From assembly GCF_003640395.1 (NCBI RefSeq), contig NZ_RBZQ01000001.1, positions 310,001-374,000 of the forward strand: DNA of 64,000 nt, in the 5' to 3' direction. Position numbers and translations under genes: made by a program. Origin of the DNA: Stutzerimonas urumqiensis (GTDB taxonomy: Bacteria; Pseudomonadota; Gammaproteobacteria; Pseudomonadales; Pseudomonadaceae). Shown in pieces: positions 19,606-29,027 of the stretch (the first letter of the stretch is position 1; every line of letters begins with the position of its first letter). Below the pieces are notes generated by a model. It was not told the DNA's origin and made no database searches. It saw nothing but the letters and a program-made list of their open reading frames with translations.

Positions 19606-20900
19606 ACATTGTGATTCGTTTCGTACTGCTGGTTCTGGCGCTGGGCGCAAGCACGGTCCAGGCGGCGGACCCGTTGATCATTTCGGGCGGTAATGACCGG
19701 GCGGTACCGATCGCCGTGGTGCCTTTCGGCTGGCAAGGCGGAACCGTGTTACCCGAGAACATGGCCGAAATCATCGGCAACGATCTGCGTAACTCGGGTT
19801 TCTTCGAGCCGATACCAAGGCAGAACATGATCAGCCTGCCGACGCGAGCGAGCGAGATCATTTACCGCGACTGGAAAGCACTGGGCGCGCAGTATCTGAT
19901 GGTGGGCAGCATTCAGCCCAGCGGTGGTCGCCTGCAAGCTCAGTTCGCCGTCTTCAACGTCGCGACCGAGCAGCAAGTGATGAGCGGGACGGTGGGCGGC
20001 ACGCCCGACCAGCTGCGGGACATGGCGCATTACGCGGCCGATCAGGCGTTCGAGGCGCTCACCGGCATTCGCGGTGCGTTCTCGACTCGACTGCTCTATG
20101 TCACGGCCGAGCGTCTGGGCGCCAACAACACGCGCTATACCTTGCAGCGTTCGGATTACGACGGTGCGCGTGCGGTCACCCTGCTGCAATCGCGCGAGCC
20201 CATCCTGTCGCCCTCCTATTCACCTGATGGTGAGCGCATCGCCTATGTTTCGTTCGAGCAGCGCCGGCCGCGTATTTTCGTTCAATACGTGAACACGGGG
20301 CGCCGGGAACAGGTCACCAACTTCGAAGGGTTGAACGGCGCTCCAGCCTGGTCGCCGGATGGCAACCGTCTGGCTTTCGTCCTTTCGAAGGACGGCAATC
20401 CGGAAATCTACGTGATGGATTTGGCGTCTCGTCAGATGAAGCGTGTAACCAATCACTTTGGTATCGACACCGAACCTTACTGGGGTAAAGACGGCCAGAC
20501 GATCTATTTCACGTCGGACCGCGCCGGCAAACCACAGATCTATAAGTTGAATATCGCCAGTGGCGCCGTTGAGCGAGTAACTTTTATCGGCAACTACAAC
20601 GCCAACCCCAAACTTTCTGCCGATGAAAAGACGCTTGTGATGGTTCATCGGCAAGAGGGCTATACCGTCTTCCGCGTCGCTGCGCAGGATTTGGAGCGCG
20701 GCAGTCTGAGAATACTTTCCGAGACCAGTCTGGATGAGTCGCCCACTGTTGCGCCCAATGGCACCATGATAATCTACGCCACCCGCCAGCAGGGCCGGGG
20801 AGTCTTGATGCTCGTGTCCACCAATGGCCGAGTGAGGCTCCCACTTCCTACCGCTCAAGGCGAAGTCCGAGAGCCATCCTGGTCCCCTTACCTGAACTGA
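19602..20900 (+). CDS. tolB: Tol-Pal system periplasmic propeller TolB
   Basis: 432 residues starting at the GTG at 19602, overlapping the tolA stop (GTGA). A signal peptide of about 22 residues ends VQAAD, followed by an N-terminal alpha/beta domain and a C-terminal six-bladed beta-propeller from about residue 165 with repeated SPDG units ([41 protein letters not shown]). TolB links TolA to the peptidoglycan-bound Pal. Confidence 0.95.
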   Translation: MNIVIRFVLLVLALGASTVQAADPLIISGGNDRAVPIAVVPFGWQGGTVLPENMAEIIGNDLRNSGFFEPIPRQNMISLPTRASEIIYRDWKALGAQYLMVGSIQPSGGRLQAQFAVFNVATEQQVMSGTVGGTPDQLRDMAHYAADQAFEALTGIRGAFSTRLLYVTAERLGANNTRYTLQRSDYDGARAVTLLQSREPILSPSYSPDGERIAYVSFEQRRPRIFVQYVNTGRREQVTNFEGLNGAPAWSPDGNRLAFVLSKDGNPEIYVMDLASRQMKRVTNHFGIDTEPYWGKDGQTIYFTSDRAGKPQIYKLNIASGAVERVTFIGNYNANPKLSADEKTLVMVHRQEGYTVFRVAAQDLERGSLRILSETSLDESPTVAPNGTMIIYATRQQGRGVLMLVSTNGRVRLPLPTAQGEVREPSWSPYLN

Positions 20901-20951
20901 TGCGGCGTTACCCAACCAAACCAAAACACACCTGGGGTTATTAGGAGTTAC

Positions 20952-21461
20952 ATGATGGAAATGCTGAAATTCGGTAAGTTCACCGCGCTGGCACTGGCCA
21001 TGGCTGTTGCTGTTGGTTGTTCGTCCAAGGGTGGCGACAACGCCGGTGAAGGCTCGGGCGCTGCTGTCGATCCGAATGCTGGCTACGGTGCGAACACGGG
21101 TGCGCTGGATGGCAGCGCAAGCGAAGAAGCCGCTCTGCGTGCTATCACTACTTTCTACTTCGAGTACGACAGCTCCGATCTGAAGCCCGAAGCCATGCGC
21201 GCCCTCGACGTCCATGCCAAGGACCTGAAGGCCAATGGCGCTCGCGTCGTTCTGGAAGGCCACGCCGACGAGCGCGGTACCCGCGAATACAACATGGCGC
21301 TCGGTGAGCGTCGTGCCAAGGCTGTCCAGCGCTACCTCGTCCTGCAGGGCGTTTCCCCGGCCCAGCTGGAACTGGTCTCCTACGGCGAAGAACGTCCGGT
21401 TGCCATGGGTAACGACGATCAGGCGTGGGCCCAGAACCGTCGCGTCGAGCTGCGTAAGTAA
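20952..21461 (+). CDS. pal: Peptidoglycan-associated lipoprotein Pal
   Basis: A 169-residue outer-membrane lipoprotein. The signal sequence ends in the lipobox VGC (Cys24). A flexible Gly/Ser/Ala-rich linker precedes the OmpA-like peptidoglycan-binding domain (about 62-169) with the binding motif [22 protein letters not shown]. It anchors the outer membrane to peptidoglycan and is positioned by Tol proteins. It starts at 20952 behind AGGAG; a second ATG follows at codon 2. Confidence 0.96.
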   Translation: MMEMLKFGKFTALALAMAVAVGCSSKGGDNAGEGSGAAVDPNAGYGANTGALDGSASEEAALRAITTFYFEYDSSDLKPEAMRALDVHAKDLKANGARVVLEGHADERGTREYNMALGERRAKAVQRYLVLQGVSPAQLELVSYGEERPVAMGNDDQAWAQNRRVELRK

Positions 21462-21464
21462 GTC

Positions 21465-22277
21465 ATGACTCAGTTCCGCCGTGCCTGTGTTGCGCTGACG
21501 CTCTGCCTGCCGGCCCTCGCGCTGGCTCAGGCGCCGGTCATCGAGAGTAACTCCGTAGGTGGCTACGCGACTCCGGTCGCGCCTCCTCCTGCGACTCAAG
21601 GCAACGGCGGCGCATACGCAGGGGGTGGGGCGGCTGCCCCATCCTCTGCGGAGGCGATGTTGTTCACGCAACTGCAGCAGATGCAGGATGAAATTACCGA
21701 GCTGAGGGGAATGGTCGAGGTTCAGAAGAACCAGATCGAGACGCTTCAGCAGCAAAGCCTGGAGCGCTATCAGGACCTGGATCGGCGCTTGTCATCAGGC
21801 GCATCCTTCGATTCCTCCAGGGCACAGGCGCCCGAATCCGGCGCTATAGATGCCAGCCAGAGCCCTACGCCTGCCCGCCAGAATGGCCCAGCAGCGGAGG
21901 CTGATCCGGCCAAGGAAAAGCTTTATTACGATGCCGCCTTCGATCTGATCAAGGCAAAGGATTTCGATAAGGCCAGCCAGGCGTTCGCCGCCTTTCTGCG
22001 CCGCTATCCCGACAGCCAGTACGCCGGTAATGCCCAGTATTGGCTCGGTGAGGTGAACCTCGCCAAGGGTGATCTTCAGGCCGCGGGCCAGGCTTTCGCT
22101 CGCGTGAGCCAAGCCTACCCGGATCACAACAAGGTCCCCGATTCGTTGTACAAACTGGCGGACGTCGAGCAGCGTCTCGGCAACCAGGAAAAATCCCAGA
22201 CGATACTGCGCGAAGTCGTGTCCCGCTATCCGAATAGTTCCGCGGCGCAACTGGCTCAGCGGCAGTTGAATCGGTAG
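21465..22277 (+). CDS. cpoB: Cell division coordinator CpoB (YbgF)
   Basis: A 270-residue periplasmic protein. Signal peptide of about 21 residues (ALALAQ), a coiled-coil trimerisation helix (about 60-105, rich in Gln and Leu), a linker, and C-terminal TPR repeats (about 145-265: YYDAAFDLIKAKDFDKASQAF, then units around YPDSQYAGNAQYWLGE). It couples Tol-dependent outer-membrane constriction with PBP1B activity at the septum. It is the last gene of the operon, followed by an intrinsic terminator. Confidence 0.94.
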   Translation: MTQFRRACVALTLCLPALALAQAPVIESNSVGGYATPVAPPPATQGNGGAYAGGGAAAPSSAEAMLFTQLQQMQDEITELRGMVEVQKNQIETLQQQSLERYQDLDRRLSSGASFDSSRAQAPESGAIDASQSPTPARQNGPAAEADPAKEKLYYDAAFDLIKAKDFDKASQAFAAFLRRYPDSQYAGNAQYWLGEVNLAKGDLQAAGQAFARVSQAYPDHNKVPDSLYKLADVEQRLGNQEKSQTILREVVSRYPNSSAAQLAQRQLNR

Positions 22278-22296
22278 GGTTCCCCCGCTTTCATAG

Positions 22297-22319
22297 ACCC
22301 GCCTTTTGGCGGGTTTTTT
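22297..22319 (+). terminator. Intrinsic terminator of the tol-pal operon
   Basis: A 7-bp GC-rich stem (22297-22303 with 22308-22314), a TTTT loop and a following run of T to 22319. It lies 20 bp after the cpoB stop. Confidence 0.92.
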
Positions 22320-22389
22320 CGTTAGAATGCGCGCCCCTTCAAGCAACGGAGGCGGACGGCCTGTCTCGCTGTCACGCCCGTGGCCTTTT

Positions 22390-23037
22390 ATGCAAAACAA
22401 CCTGCGTATTACCGAAATATTTTTTTCGTTGCAGGGTGAGTCGCGTTCCAGCGGCTTGCCTACCGTTTTCATTCGCCTGACCGGCTGTCCGCTGCGTTGC
22501 CAGTATTGCGACACTGCCTACGCTTTCAATGGCGGTGAGCTGTGGTCGATCGACGCCATTATTGCGGACGTCGCGCGCCTCGGTGGCCGGCACGTGTGCG
22601 TAACCGGCGGTGAGCCGCTCGCTCAGCCAAACTGCATGCAGCTGCTGTCTCGACTCTGTGACGAAGGCTACGAGGTGTCCCTCGAAACCAGTGGTGCGCT
22701 TGATGTATCGCCTGTCGACCAGCGTGTCAGTCGGGTTGTCGACCTCAAGACGCCCGATTCCGGCGAGGTCGCTCGAAACCTTTACGCGAATATCGGCTGC
22801 CTGACGCGGCACGATCAAATCAAGTTCGTCCTCTGTTCCAGGATTGATTATGACTGGGCAGTAAGCAAACTCATCGAGTACCGACTTGACGCGCGCGTCG
22901 GTGACGTCCTGTTTTCGCCCAGCTATGGCCAGCTTGCTCCCGAGGAGCTGGCCGACTGGATCATCCAGGATCGGTTGCCGGTGCGCTTCCAGCTGCAGCT
23001 TCACAAGATTCTCTGGAACGATGCCCGCGGTCGTTGA
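22390..23037 (+). CDS. queE: 7-carboxy-7-deazaguanine synthase QueE
   Basis: A 215-residue radical SAM enzyme that makes 7-carboxy-7-deazaguanine in queuosine biosynthesis. The start at 22390 gives MQNNLRITEIFFSLQGES as in Pseudomonas homologs; upstream in-frame codons run through the terminator and are not coding. The cluster motif is Cys33-x3-Cys37-x2-Cys40 (GCPLRCQYCDTAYAF). The SAM-binding GGEP motif is present (CVTGGEPLAQ). It is 20 bp upstream of queC, forming a two-gene queuosine unit. Confidence 0.95.
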   Translation: MQNNLRITEIFFSLQGESRSSGLPTVFIRLTGCPLRCQYCDTAYAFNGGELWSIDAIIADVARLGGRHVCVTGGEPLAQPNCMQLLSRLCDEGYEVSLETSGALDVSPVDQRVSRVVDLKTPDSGEVARNLYANIGCLTRHDQIKFVLCSRIDYDWAVSKLIEYRLDARVGDVLFSPSYGQLAPEELADWIIQDRLPVRFQLQLHKILWNDARGR

Positions 23038-23057
23038 TAGGTGGATGAGGAGACGTC

Positions 23058-23732
23058 ATGAGCACTAAAAAAGCGGTCATTCTGCTCTCGGGCGGCCTGG
23101 ATTCGGCCACTGTCATTGCGATGGCCAGAGCCGAGGGTTACGCCTGTTACACCATGAGCTTCGATTATGGGCAACGGCATCGTTCGGAGCTGGCGGCAGC
23201 CGCTCGTGTCGCCCAGCAGTTGGATGTCGTCGAGCACAAGGTAATTGGGCTCGACTTGAACGGAATCGGTGGTTCTGCGCTGACCGACACGGCGATCGAT
23301 GTGCCGGAGGTAGGCGGGGAGGGCATCCCAGTCACCTATGTTCCCGCGCGAAATACGGTATTCCTGTCGCTCGCACTCGGATGGGCGGAAGTGCTCGGGG
23401 CGCGTGACATTTTCATTGGAGTCAACGCGGTCGACTATTCCGGTTACCCCGATTGCCGACCGGCTTTCATCGAGGCGTTCGAGCGGATGGCTAACCTCGC
23501 CACGAAGGCTGGCGTCGAGGGAGATGGCTTCCGCATCCAGGCACCCCTGCAGCACATGAGCAAGGCAGACATCGTCCTGACCGGCACGCGTCTTGGCGTC
23601 GACTACGGACTGACAGTCTCGTGTTACCAGGCTGACGAGGATGGTCGCGCCTGTGCTCGCTGTGACAGCTGCAGGCTGCGTGCGGCAGGATTCGTGGCGG
23701 CTGGCTTGGCCGACCCGACTCGTTACGCTTGA
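23058..23732 (+). CDS. queC: 7-cyano-7-deazaguanine (preQ0) synthase QueC
   Basis: A 224-residue ATP-dependent enzyme that converts 7-carboxy-7-deazaguanine to preQ0. The N-terminal PP-loop SGGLDSAT is at about residues 11-18. The zinc-binding cysteine cluster at the C-terminus ([20 protein letters not shown]) is complete. An RBS (GAGGAG) precedes the start. It follows queE in an operon and is followed by tRNA-Lys. Confidence 0.96.
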   Translation: MSTKKAVILLSGGLDSATVIAMARAEGYACYTMSFDYGQRHRSELAAAARVAQQLDVVEHKVIGLDLNGIGGSALTDTAIDVPEVGGEGIPVTYVPARNTVFLSLALGWAEVLGARDIFIGVNAVDYSGYPDCRPAFIEAFERMANLATKAGVEGDGFRIQAPLQHMSKADIVLTGTRLGVDYGLTVSCYQADEDGRACARCDSCRLRAAGFVAAGLADPTRYA

Positions 23733-23790
23733 ATTTTTTGGCTGAGGCGGTTGATTTAGCCAATAAAATCAGTATTATGCGCAACGCGTT

Positions 23791-23866
23791 GGGTCGTTAG
23801 CTCAGTCGGTAGAGCAGTTGGCTTTTAACCAATTGGTCGTAGGTTCGAATCCTACACGACCCACCA
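23791..23866 (+). tRNA. tRNA-Lys (anticodon TTT)
   Basis: A 76-nt cloverleaf with CCA encoded. The acceptor stem GGGTCGT pairs with ACGACCC, the anticodon loop is CTTTTAA and the T-arm GTTCGAATCC. It follows queC, as in P. aeruginosa, where the tRNA-Lys gene at this locus is an integration site for genomic islands. Here nadA follows directly with no island. Confidence 0.97.
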
Positions 23867-23882
23867 TGAATGCATTGACGAG

Positions 23883-23914
23883 ACCGGACGATCGCAAGAT
23901 CGCCCGGTTTTGTT
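23883..23914 (+). terminator. Probable terminator after tRNA-Lys
   Basis: An 11-bp stem with one mismatch (23883-23893 with 23898-23908), a GCAA loop, followed by T-rich TTTTGTTTTA. It lies 16 bp downstream of the tRNA. Confidence 0.85.
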
Positions 23915-24054
23915 TTATTGGGCGCGGAAAGTGCGCAGGGCTCGTGTCGCATGCCTGGCATACCAAGGGGCGGGGATGCTGCGGTATAGTCGGCGTCCCT
24001 TGGTAAACATCGAGGCACCGGACGATCCAGCCGGTAAGCAAGCAGGTCCTTCCG

Positions 24055-25113
24055 ATGACGCAGATTCCCGAACGTATCCTTGTCCAGGCTCATCTTGCTG
24101 CCCGCCAGCCGGTCGAGCTGAGCGCAGAGCAGGAGGCCGGCCTGCGTCAGGCGATTGCCGAAGAACTCGAGCGGCAAAACGCGGTGCTCGTTGCACATTT
24201 TTATACCGACCCGGTGATCCAGGCCTTGGCCGAAGAGACGGGTGGCTGCGTTTCCGATTCGCTGGAAATGGCGCGCTTCGGTAACGAGCACAAGGCCGGT
24301 ACCGTTGTGGTGGCCGGCGTTCGCTTCATGGGCGAGACGGCCAAGATTCTCAACCCCGAGAAGCGGATTCTGATGCCCACGCTCGAGGCGACCTGCTCCT
24401 TGGATCTGGGTTGTCCGGTCGGCCCATTCTCGGCATTTTGCGATCAGCATCCCGAGCGCACGGTAGTGGTCTACGCCAATACGTCGGCAGCGGTAAAAGC
24501 CCGTGCTGACTGGGTGGTCACCTCCAGCTGCGCGCTGGAAATCGTCGAAAATCTGATGGACAACGGCGAGACCATTCTCTGGGGGCCGGACCAGCACCTT
24601 GGCCGCTATATCCAGGCCAAGACCGGCGCAGACATGCTGCTCTGGGATGGGGCTTGTATCGTCCACGAGGAGTTCAAGGCCAAGCAGCTCGAGGACATGA
24701 AAGCGCTCTATCCGGACGCTGCCGTGCTGGTGCATCCGGAATCGCCGTCTTCGGTCATCGAGCTGGCCGATGCGGTAGGCTCGACCAGTCAGCTGATCAA
24801 AGCTGCCCAAACCTTGCCTAACAACACGTTCATCGTCGCGACCGATCGCGGCATCTTCTACAAAATGCAGCAGCTGTGCCCCGACAAGGTGTTCGTGGAG
24901 GCGCCGACGGCGGGCAACGGCGCCGCCTGCCGCAGCTGCGCGCATTGCCCCTGGATGGCGATGAACACGCTGGAGCGAACCCTTGCCTGCCTGCGTGAGG
25001 GGAGCAACGAGATCCTGGTCGATCCGGCACTCATTCCGCGAGCGGTCAAGCCGCTCAAGCGGATGCTGGACTTTACCCAGGCCGCTCGTTTGAGAGCGGC
25101 CGGGAACGCCTGA
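24055..25113 (+). CDS. nadA: Quinolinate synthase NadA
   Basis: A 352-residue [4Fe-4S] enzyme that condenses iminoaspartate with dihydroxyacetone phosphate to quinolinate for NAD synthesis. Family motifs seen: [30 protein letters not shown], the [13 protein letters not shown] segment, and the C-terminal cluster region [15 protein letters not shown]. Conserved cysteines in CSLDLGCP and SSCALEI complete the cluster ligand candidates. The start at 24055 gives MTQIPERIL. It is convergent with the BepA-like protease gene. Confidence 0.96.
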   Translation: MTQIPERILVQAHLAARQPVELSAEQEAGLRQAIAEELERQNAVLVAHFYTDPVIQALAEETGGCVSDSLEMARFGNEHKAGTVVVAGVRFMGETAKILNPEKRILMPTLEATCSLDLGCPVGPFSAFCDQHPERTVVVYANTSAAVKARADWVVTSSCALEIVENLMDNGETILWGPDQHLGRYIQAKTGADMLLWDGACIVHEEFKAKQLEDMKALYPDAAVLVHPESPSSVIELADAVGSTSQLIKAAQTLPNNTFIVATDRGIFYKMQQLCPDKVFVEAPTAGNGAACRSCAHCPWMAMNTLERTLACLREGSNEILVDPALIPRAVKPLKRMLDFTQAARLRAAGNA

Positions 25114-25125
25114 GGCGACCGTTGC

Positions 25126-26562
25126 TCAACCGAGCATCTGCTCGATCATTCGTCTCTCTTCCATGAGTTCCCGCTGCCGGGCATCGATGCGCGCGGCAGT
25201 CTGGAAGTTATCGGAACGGCGCTTGGCGAAATCCAGCTGCTGTATGGCTTGGTCGTAGTCGCCGATGAGGGCGAAATACTCGGCTCGTGCTTCATGTAAG
25301 CCAACGATGTTTCCTGTAAGCCCCCTGACTTCGGCAACCTGATACCAGACGTCGGGATCTTTCGGGCGATCGGCGACCAGTTGTTCCAACGCCCGTTCGG
25401 CCTCGGCCGTCTTGTCTTCCTTGAGCAGCAGCTCGATGTTCAGCTGCCGTACGGGGTAGCTGGTTGGCAGGAGGCTGAGCAGGCGATCGACGCGTTTGCG
25501 CGCCGCGGCAAGTCGCCCCTCCATGACCTCCAGCTCGGCCATCGCAAGGTTGTAGACCAGATCATCCGGGGCCTGCGCCAGCAGCCTTTCCAGCTCGGTC
25601 CGGGCTTCCTCGAGCTGGCCGTTTTTCATCTGCGCCAATGCCAGCCCGTAACGGGCAGCGAGTGCGTCGGGGTTTTCGTCGAGTTCGGCGCGGAAGCGCT
25701 TCGCCGCCATGCCGGGGCTGAGCTCGAAATGCAATTGAACCCGCGCGCGCATCTGCTGATAGCGGAGGCTGTCCGTGGTACCGCCGCCGTCATACTGCTC
25801 GGCCCGGTTACGCGTATCGGCGATACGGGACTCGGTGACCGGGTGCGTCATCAGGAACTCGGGCGGCTTCTGATCGTAGCGATACTGGCGTGCGAGCCGC
25901 TCGAACATGCTGGGCATCGCCCGCGGGTCATAGCCGGCCCGTTCCAGGTTGAGTAGGCCGATGCGATCGGCTTCCTGTTCGTTCTGGCGAGAAAAACTGC
26001 GCTGAGCCTGGATGGCGGCGGCCTGGGTCGAGGCGATCGCGGCGATTCCCGCGTCTCCGGCACCGGCGGCGGCAGCCACGACGCCGGCGAGCAGGGCGGC
26101 CATCAGTGGAAGCTGCATGCGTTGCTGTGCCTCGAGCCCACGCGCGAAATGGCGTTGCGACAGGTGCGCCAATTCATGGGCCAGCACCGAGGCGTATTCC
26201 GCTTCGGTTTGCGCGTTGAGGAAAAGCCCTCCGTTGACGCCAATGATCCCGCCGGGGGCGGCGAATGCGTTGAGTTGCGGACTGTCCAGAAGCACGAACT
26301 CAAGGCGCCGATCCTCCAGCTGGCTGCTCTCCGCGAGGCGATAGACGCTGCTTTCCAGATAGCTTTTGAGCAGGGGGTCCGAAAGCTGCTCGACCTGGCT
26401 TCGCAGCAGGCTCAGCCAGGCGCGGCCGAGACGGTATTCCTGTTCCGGTGAGACGATGCTGGAGCTCGCGTCACCCAATGCGGGCAAGTCGCTCGCCGCC
26501 AGCACCGGAGTGCCAAGGGCGCAGGCGAGGGTCAGCAGAGTCGGGCGCAGCAGCGTTTTCAT
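25126..26562 (-). CDS. bepA: BepA-like periplasmic M48 metalloprotease with TPR repeats
   Basis: 478 residues from the ATG at 26562. A signal peptide of about 22 residues ends in PVLA. The M48 protease domain has the zinc motif HELAH (His129, Glu130, His133) and a downstream Glu in NEQEADRIGLL (about residue 197). The C-terminal half (about 290-478) is a chain of TPR-like repeats. This architecture matches BepA (YfgC), which degrades misassembled outer-membrane proteins such as LptD. A glycine/alanine-rich segment (about 155-185) lies between the motifs. The upstream open frame extends 96 codons further but overlaps the divergent tusA-like gene and is not coding. Confidence 0.92.
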   Translation of the reverse strand: MKTLLRPTLLTLACALGTPVLAASDLPALGDASSSIVSPEQEYRLGRAWLSLLRSQVEQLSDPLLKSYLESSVYRLAESSQLEDRRLEFVLLDSPQLNAFAAPGGIIGVNGGLFLNAQTEAEYASVLAHELAHLSQRHFARGLEAQQRMQLPLMAALLAGVVAAAAGAGDAGIAAIASTQAAAIQAQRSFSRQNEQEADRIGLLNLERAGYDPRAMPSMFERLARQYRYDQKPPEFLMTHPVTESRIADTRNRAEQYDGGGTTDSLRYQQMRARVQLHFELSPGMAAKRFRAELDENPDALAARYGLALAQMKNGQLEEARTELERLLAQAPDDLVYNLAMAELEVMEGRLAAARKRVDRLLSLLPTSYPVRQLNIELLLKEDKTAEAERALEQLVADRPKDPDVWYQVAEVRGLTGNIVGLHEARAEYFALIGDYDQAIQQLDFAKRRSDNFQTAARIDARQRELMEERRMIEQMLG

Positions 26563-26667
26563 CCAGGCGTGTCCGGAAAGCAGTTGGCCCGCTACTGTAG
26601 CCTTGCGGTCAGTTGGCTGGCCAGTGCTTGAGCTTGCCCGGTATCCTGATGGTTTTTGGGGGGCACC

Positions 26668-26916
26668 ATGCCTGAGTCGAACATTGCCCACGATGCCGAA
26701 GTGGATGCCAGGGGGCTGAACTGCCCGATGCCGTTGCTCAAGGCCAAGCTCGAGCTGAACCGGCTGGCGCCAGGTGCGGTCCTGAAGATTCTTGCGACCG
26801 ATCCCGGCTCCCAACGGGATTTTCGAAGCTTTGCTCGCCTTGCCGGCCATGAGCTGCTGGATGAGCGACTGGAAGAAGGGGTGTTTCGCTACTGGCTGCG
26901 CAAGGCGAGCCAGTAG
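26668..26916 (+). CDS. TusA/SirA-family sulfur carrier protein
   Basis: An 82-residue protein starting at the ATG at 26668. It carries the TusA signature with a sulfur-carrying cysteine (DARGLNCPMPLLKAK, Cys near residue 17) and the C-terminal beta strand pattern of the family. TusA proteins relay persulfide sulfur for tRNA thiolation and molybdenum cofactor. Pseudomonads carry more than one paralog, and the copy near bcp/gcvR in P. aeruginosa is linked to molybdenum-enzyme maturation, so I do not name it tusA outright. Divergent from the BepA-like gene. Confidence 0.88.
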   Translation: MPESNIAHDAEVDARGLNCPMPLLKAKLELNRLAPGAVLKILATDPGSQRDFRSFARLAGHELLDERLEEGVFRYWLRKASQ

Positions 26917-26925
26917 GCGGAGCGA

Positions 26926-27402
26926 TCAGGTCGGGGTGTTGAGCGTCTGTGCCGCTTCGAGAACGGCTTCGACGTGGCCGGGCACTTTCACCGAGCGCCA
27001 TGCCTGCCGAAGTATGCCGTTGGCGTCGATGAGAAAGGTGCTGCGGTCGATGCCCAGATACTCCTTGCCGTACAGCTTCTTGAGCTTGATGACATCGAAC
27101 AAGGCACACAGCGTTTCGTCCGGATCGGAGATCAGATCAAAAGGAAGTGCCTGTTTGCTGCGGAAGTTTTCATGGGACCGAAGGCTGTCGCGCGAAACGC
27201 CGAAAACCTCGGTGTTCGCCGCCAGGAAGGCCGCGTACCGATCGCGGAAGCCCTGGCTCTCCGTCGTGCAGCCCGGTGTGTTGTCCTTCGGGTAGAAGAA
27301 CAGCACGAACTGGCGTCCACGCAGTTCGCCGGGCATGACGGTTCGGGAGCGGGTTGCGTCCGCCGTGAAATCGGGGATGGGGTGGTCGATGGTGACGGTC
27401 AT
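26926..27402 (-). CDS. bcp: Thiol peroxidase Bcp/PrxQ
   Basis: A 158-residue peroxiredoxin that reduces H2O2 and organic hydroperoxides. The peroxidatic cysteine is Cys45 in NTPGCTTES. The residue five positions on, where many Bcp proteins have the resolving cysteine, is Gln50, so this looks like the one-cysteine or atypical subclass; one further Cys occurs in DETLCALFDV. The start at 27402 is used; the 15 extra codons upstream overlap gcvR. It is co-directional with and 7 bp downstream of gcvR. Confidence 0.93.
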   Translation of the reverse strand: MTVTIDHPIPDFTADATRSRTVMPGELRGRQFVLFFYPKDNTPGCTTESQGFRDRYAAFLAANTEVFGVSRDSLRSHENFRSKQALPFDLISDPDETLCALFDVIKLKKLYGKEYLGIDRSTFLIDANGILRQAWRSVKVPGHVEAVLEAAQTLNTPT

Positions 27403-27409
27403 GCCTGCC

Positions 27410-27967
27410 TCAGTTCGTTTGCGGCCGCCAGGGCTCGATGAGTGCATCCAGGTTCAGCGCATCGGCAAAGTCCAAGAACTGGTCGCGCAACCAGCTGATC
27501 TGGGTGCCCGGTGGTAGCGTGACCGTCAGCGAGGCATTCAGCATGGTGCCGCCGGTTTGCGGAGCCAGGTAGGTATCGCAGGTAATGCTCTCGAGTTCGA
27601 CCCGATGATCGCTGAAGAACTGACACAGTTCGCTGAGGATGTCCGGTCGATAGGCCGCGCTGACGTAGGCGACGTAAGGCAGGGCCTGCGGGCGTACTTC
27701 GAGCGCGGCGCTACGAACCACATCGGTCGTGAATCCATGCTTCTTCGCCAGGCCTGGCAATGCCGACTCCATGCGGGCGAGGGCATCCCAGCTTCCTGAA
27801 ACCTGAAGCACCAGGGCGCTGAATTCCCCGTGACGGGTCAGGCGCGAGCTGACCAGTGCGCAGCGATTCTCATGACTGGTGCGCGAGAGCACGTTGGTCA
27901 TTTCCATGGGGTTCGGCCCCAAGGCACTGATGACGAGGAATTGTTCGCGAACGGGTGCGGTGGACAT
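27410..27967 (-). CDS. gcvR: GcvR-like ACT-domain regulator
   Basis: A 185-residue protein made of two tandem ACT domains (about 8-85 and 95-175), beginning EQFLVISALGPNP and with the second unit starting at YVAYVSAAYRPDILSELC. GcvR binds GcvA and represses the glycine cleavage operon when glycine is low; glycine sensing is by the ACT domains. It is divergent from dapA with about 180 bp between, and followed by bcp, the order found in P. aeruginosa. Confidence 0.9.
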   Translation of the reverse strand: MSTAPVREQFLVISALGPNPMEMTNVLSRTSHENRCALVSSRLTRHGEFSALVLQVSGSWDALARMESALPGLAKKHGFTTDVVRSAALEVRPQALPYVAYVSAAYRPDILSELCQFFSDHRVELESITCDTYLAPQTGGTMLNASLTVTLPPGTQISWLRDQFLDFADALNLDALIEPWRPQTN

Positions 27968-28148
27968 GCAGCCTTCCTGATAACGGACCGCCCGGAAGCC
28001 GGAGCGGAAAACGGCTAAGGGTAGCCAAATCTGCTGCCTGATGGAATCGACCCCTGTCTGCGGGGCGCCGGGAAACGGGTACGACTATCGCAAAACCCAG
28101 GCGAGCCTTGTAGCATTACGCCCTCTGTTTTCCGGCGAGGGTGGATGC

Positions 28149-29027
28149 ATGATTGCGGGCAGTATGGTGGCGCTTGTCACGCCCATGGATACGCAAGGCG
28201 GTCTCGATTGGGACAGCCTGAGCAAGCTCGTCGACTTCCACCTGCAGGAAGGCACCAACGCGATCGTCGCAGTCGGCACCACCGGTGAATCGGCGACGCT
28301 GACGGTCGAAGAGCATATAGAAGTCATCCGTCGTGTGGTTCGCCAGGTTGATGGCCGCATTCCGGTCATCGCAGGCACCGGCGCTAATTCCACCACCGAG
28401 GCCGTCGAGCTGACGACCCACGCCAAGCAGGCCGGTGCGGATGCCTGTCTGCTGGTCACGCCCTATTACAACAAGCCGACGCAGGAGGGGCTGTACCAGC
28501 ACTTCCGTTTCATCGCCGAGGCGGTCGATATTCCGCAGATCCTCTACAACGTCCCGGGGCGAACGGCCTGCGACATGCTGCCGGAGACCGTGGAGCGTCT
28601 GGCAGCCGTACGCAACATCATCGGGATCAAGGAAGCGACCGGTGATCTGCAGCGCGCTCGCGAGGTGTTGGACCGGGTGCCTGACGACTTCCTCGTCTAT
28701 TCCGGCGATGACGCGACCGCGGTGGAGCTGATGCTCATGGGCGGCAAGGGCAACATCTCGGTAACGGCCAACGTGGCGCCGCGCGGCATGAGCGAGCTGT
28801 GCGCGGCTGCGATGGCTGGCGAGGCGGAGAAGGCCCGAGCGATTCATCAGACCTTGATGCCGCTTCATCAAACCCTGTTCATCGAGGCCAACCCGATCCC
28901 GGTGAAGTGGGCGCTGCACGAAATGGGCCTGATGCCCGGCGGCATTCGTCTACCCCTGACCTGGCTGAGCCCGCGCTGCCATGAACCGCTGCGTCAGGCC
29001 ATGCGTCAGTCTGGAGTTCTGCAATGA
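28149..29027 (+). CDS. dapA: 4-hydroxy-tetrahydrodipicolinate synthase
   Basis: A 292-residue TIM-barrel enzyme that condenses pyruvate with aspartate semialdehyde in lysine/diaminopimelate synthesis. The start at 28149 gives [13 protein letters not shown]; upstream codons are unrelated. The Schiff-base lysine is Lys161 (GIKEATGD). The catalytic tyrosines are Tyr133 (ILYNVPGRT) and Tyr107 (TPYYNKP), and the substrate motif GTTGES is at 43-48. Its stop overlaps the bamC start (ATGATGG context), so the two are coupled, as across gammaproteobacteria. Confidence 0.97.
   Translation: MIAGSMVALVTPMDTQGGLDWDSLSKLVDFHLQEGTNAIVAVGTTGESATLTVEEHIEVIRRVVRQVDGRIPVIAGTGANSTTEAVELTTHAKQAGADACLLVTPYYNKPTQEGLYQHFRFIAEAVDIPQILYNVPGRTACDMLPETVERLAAVRNIIGIKEATGDLQRAREVLDRVPDDFLVYSGDDATAVELMLMGGKGNISVTANVAPRGMSELCAAAMAGEAEKARAIHQTLMPLHQTLFIEANPIPVKWALHEMGLMPGGIRLPLTWLSPRCHEPLRQAMRQSGVLQ

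Noticed and set aside
22320..22389. preQ1 riboswitch before queE
   Set aside because: The leader is about 70 bp after the cpoB terminator and shows no recognisable preQ1 aptamer pattern.
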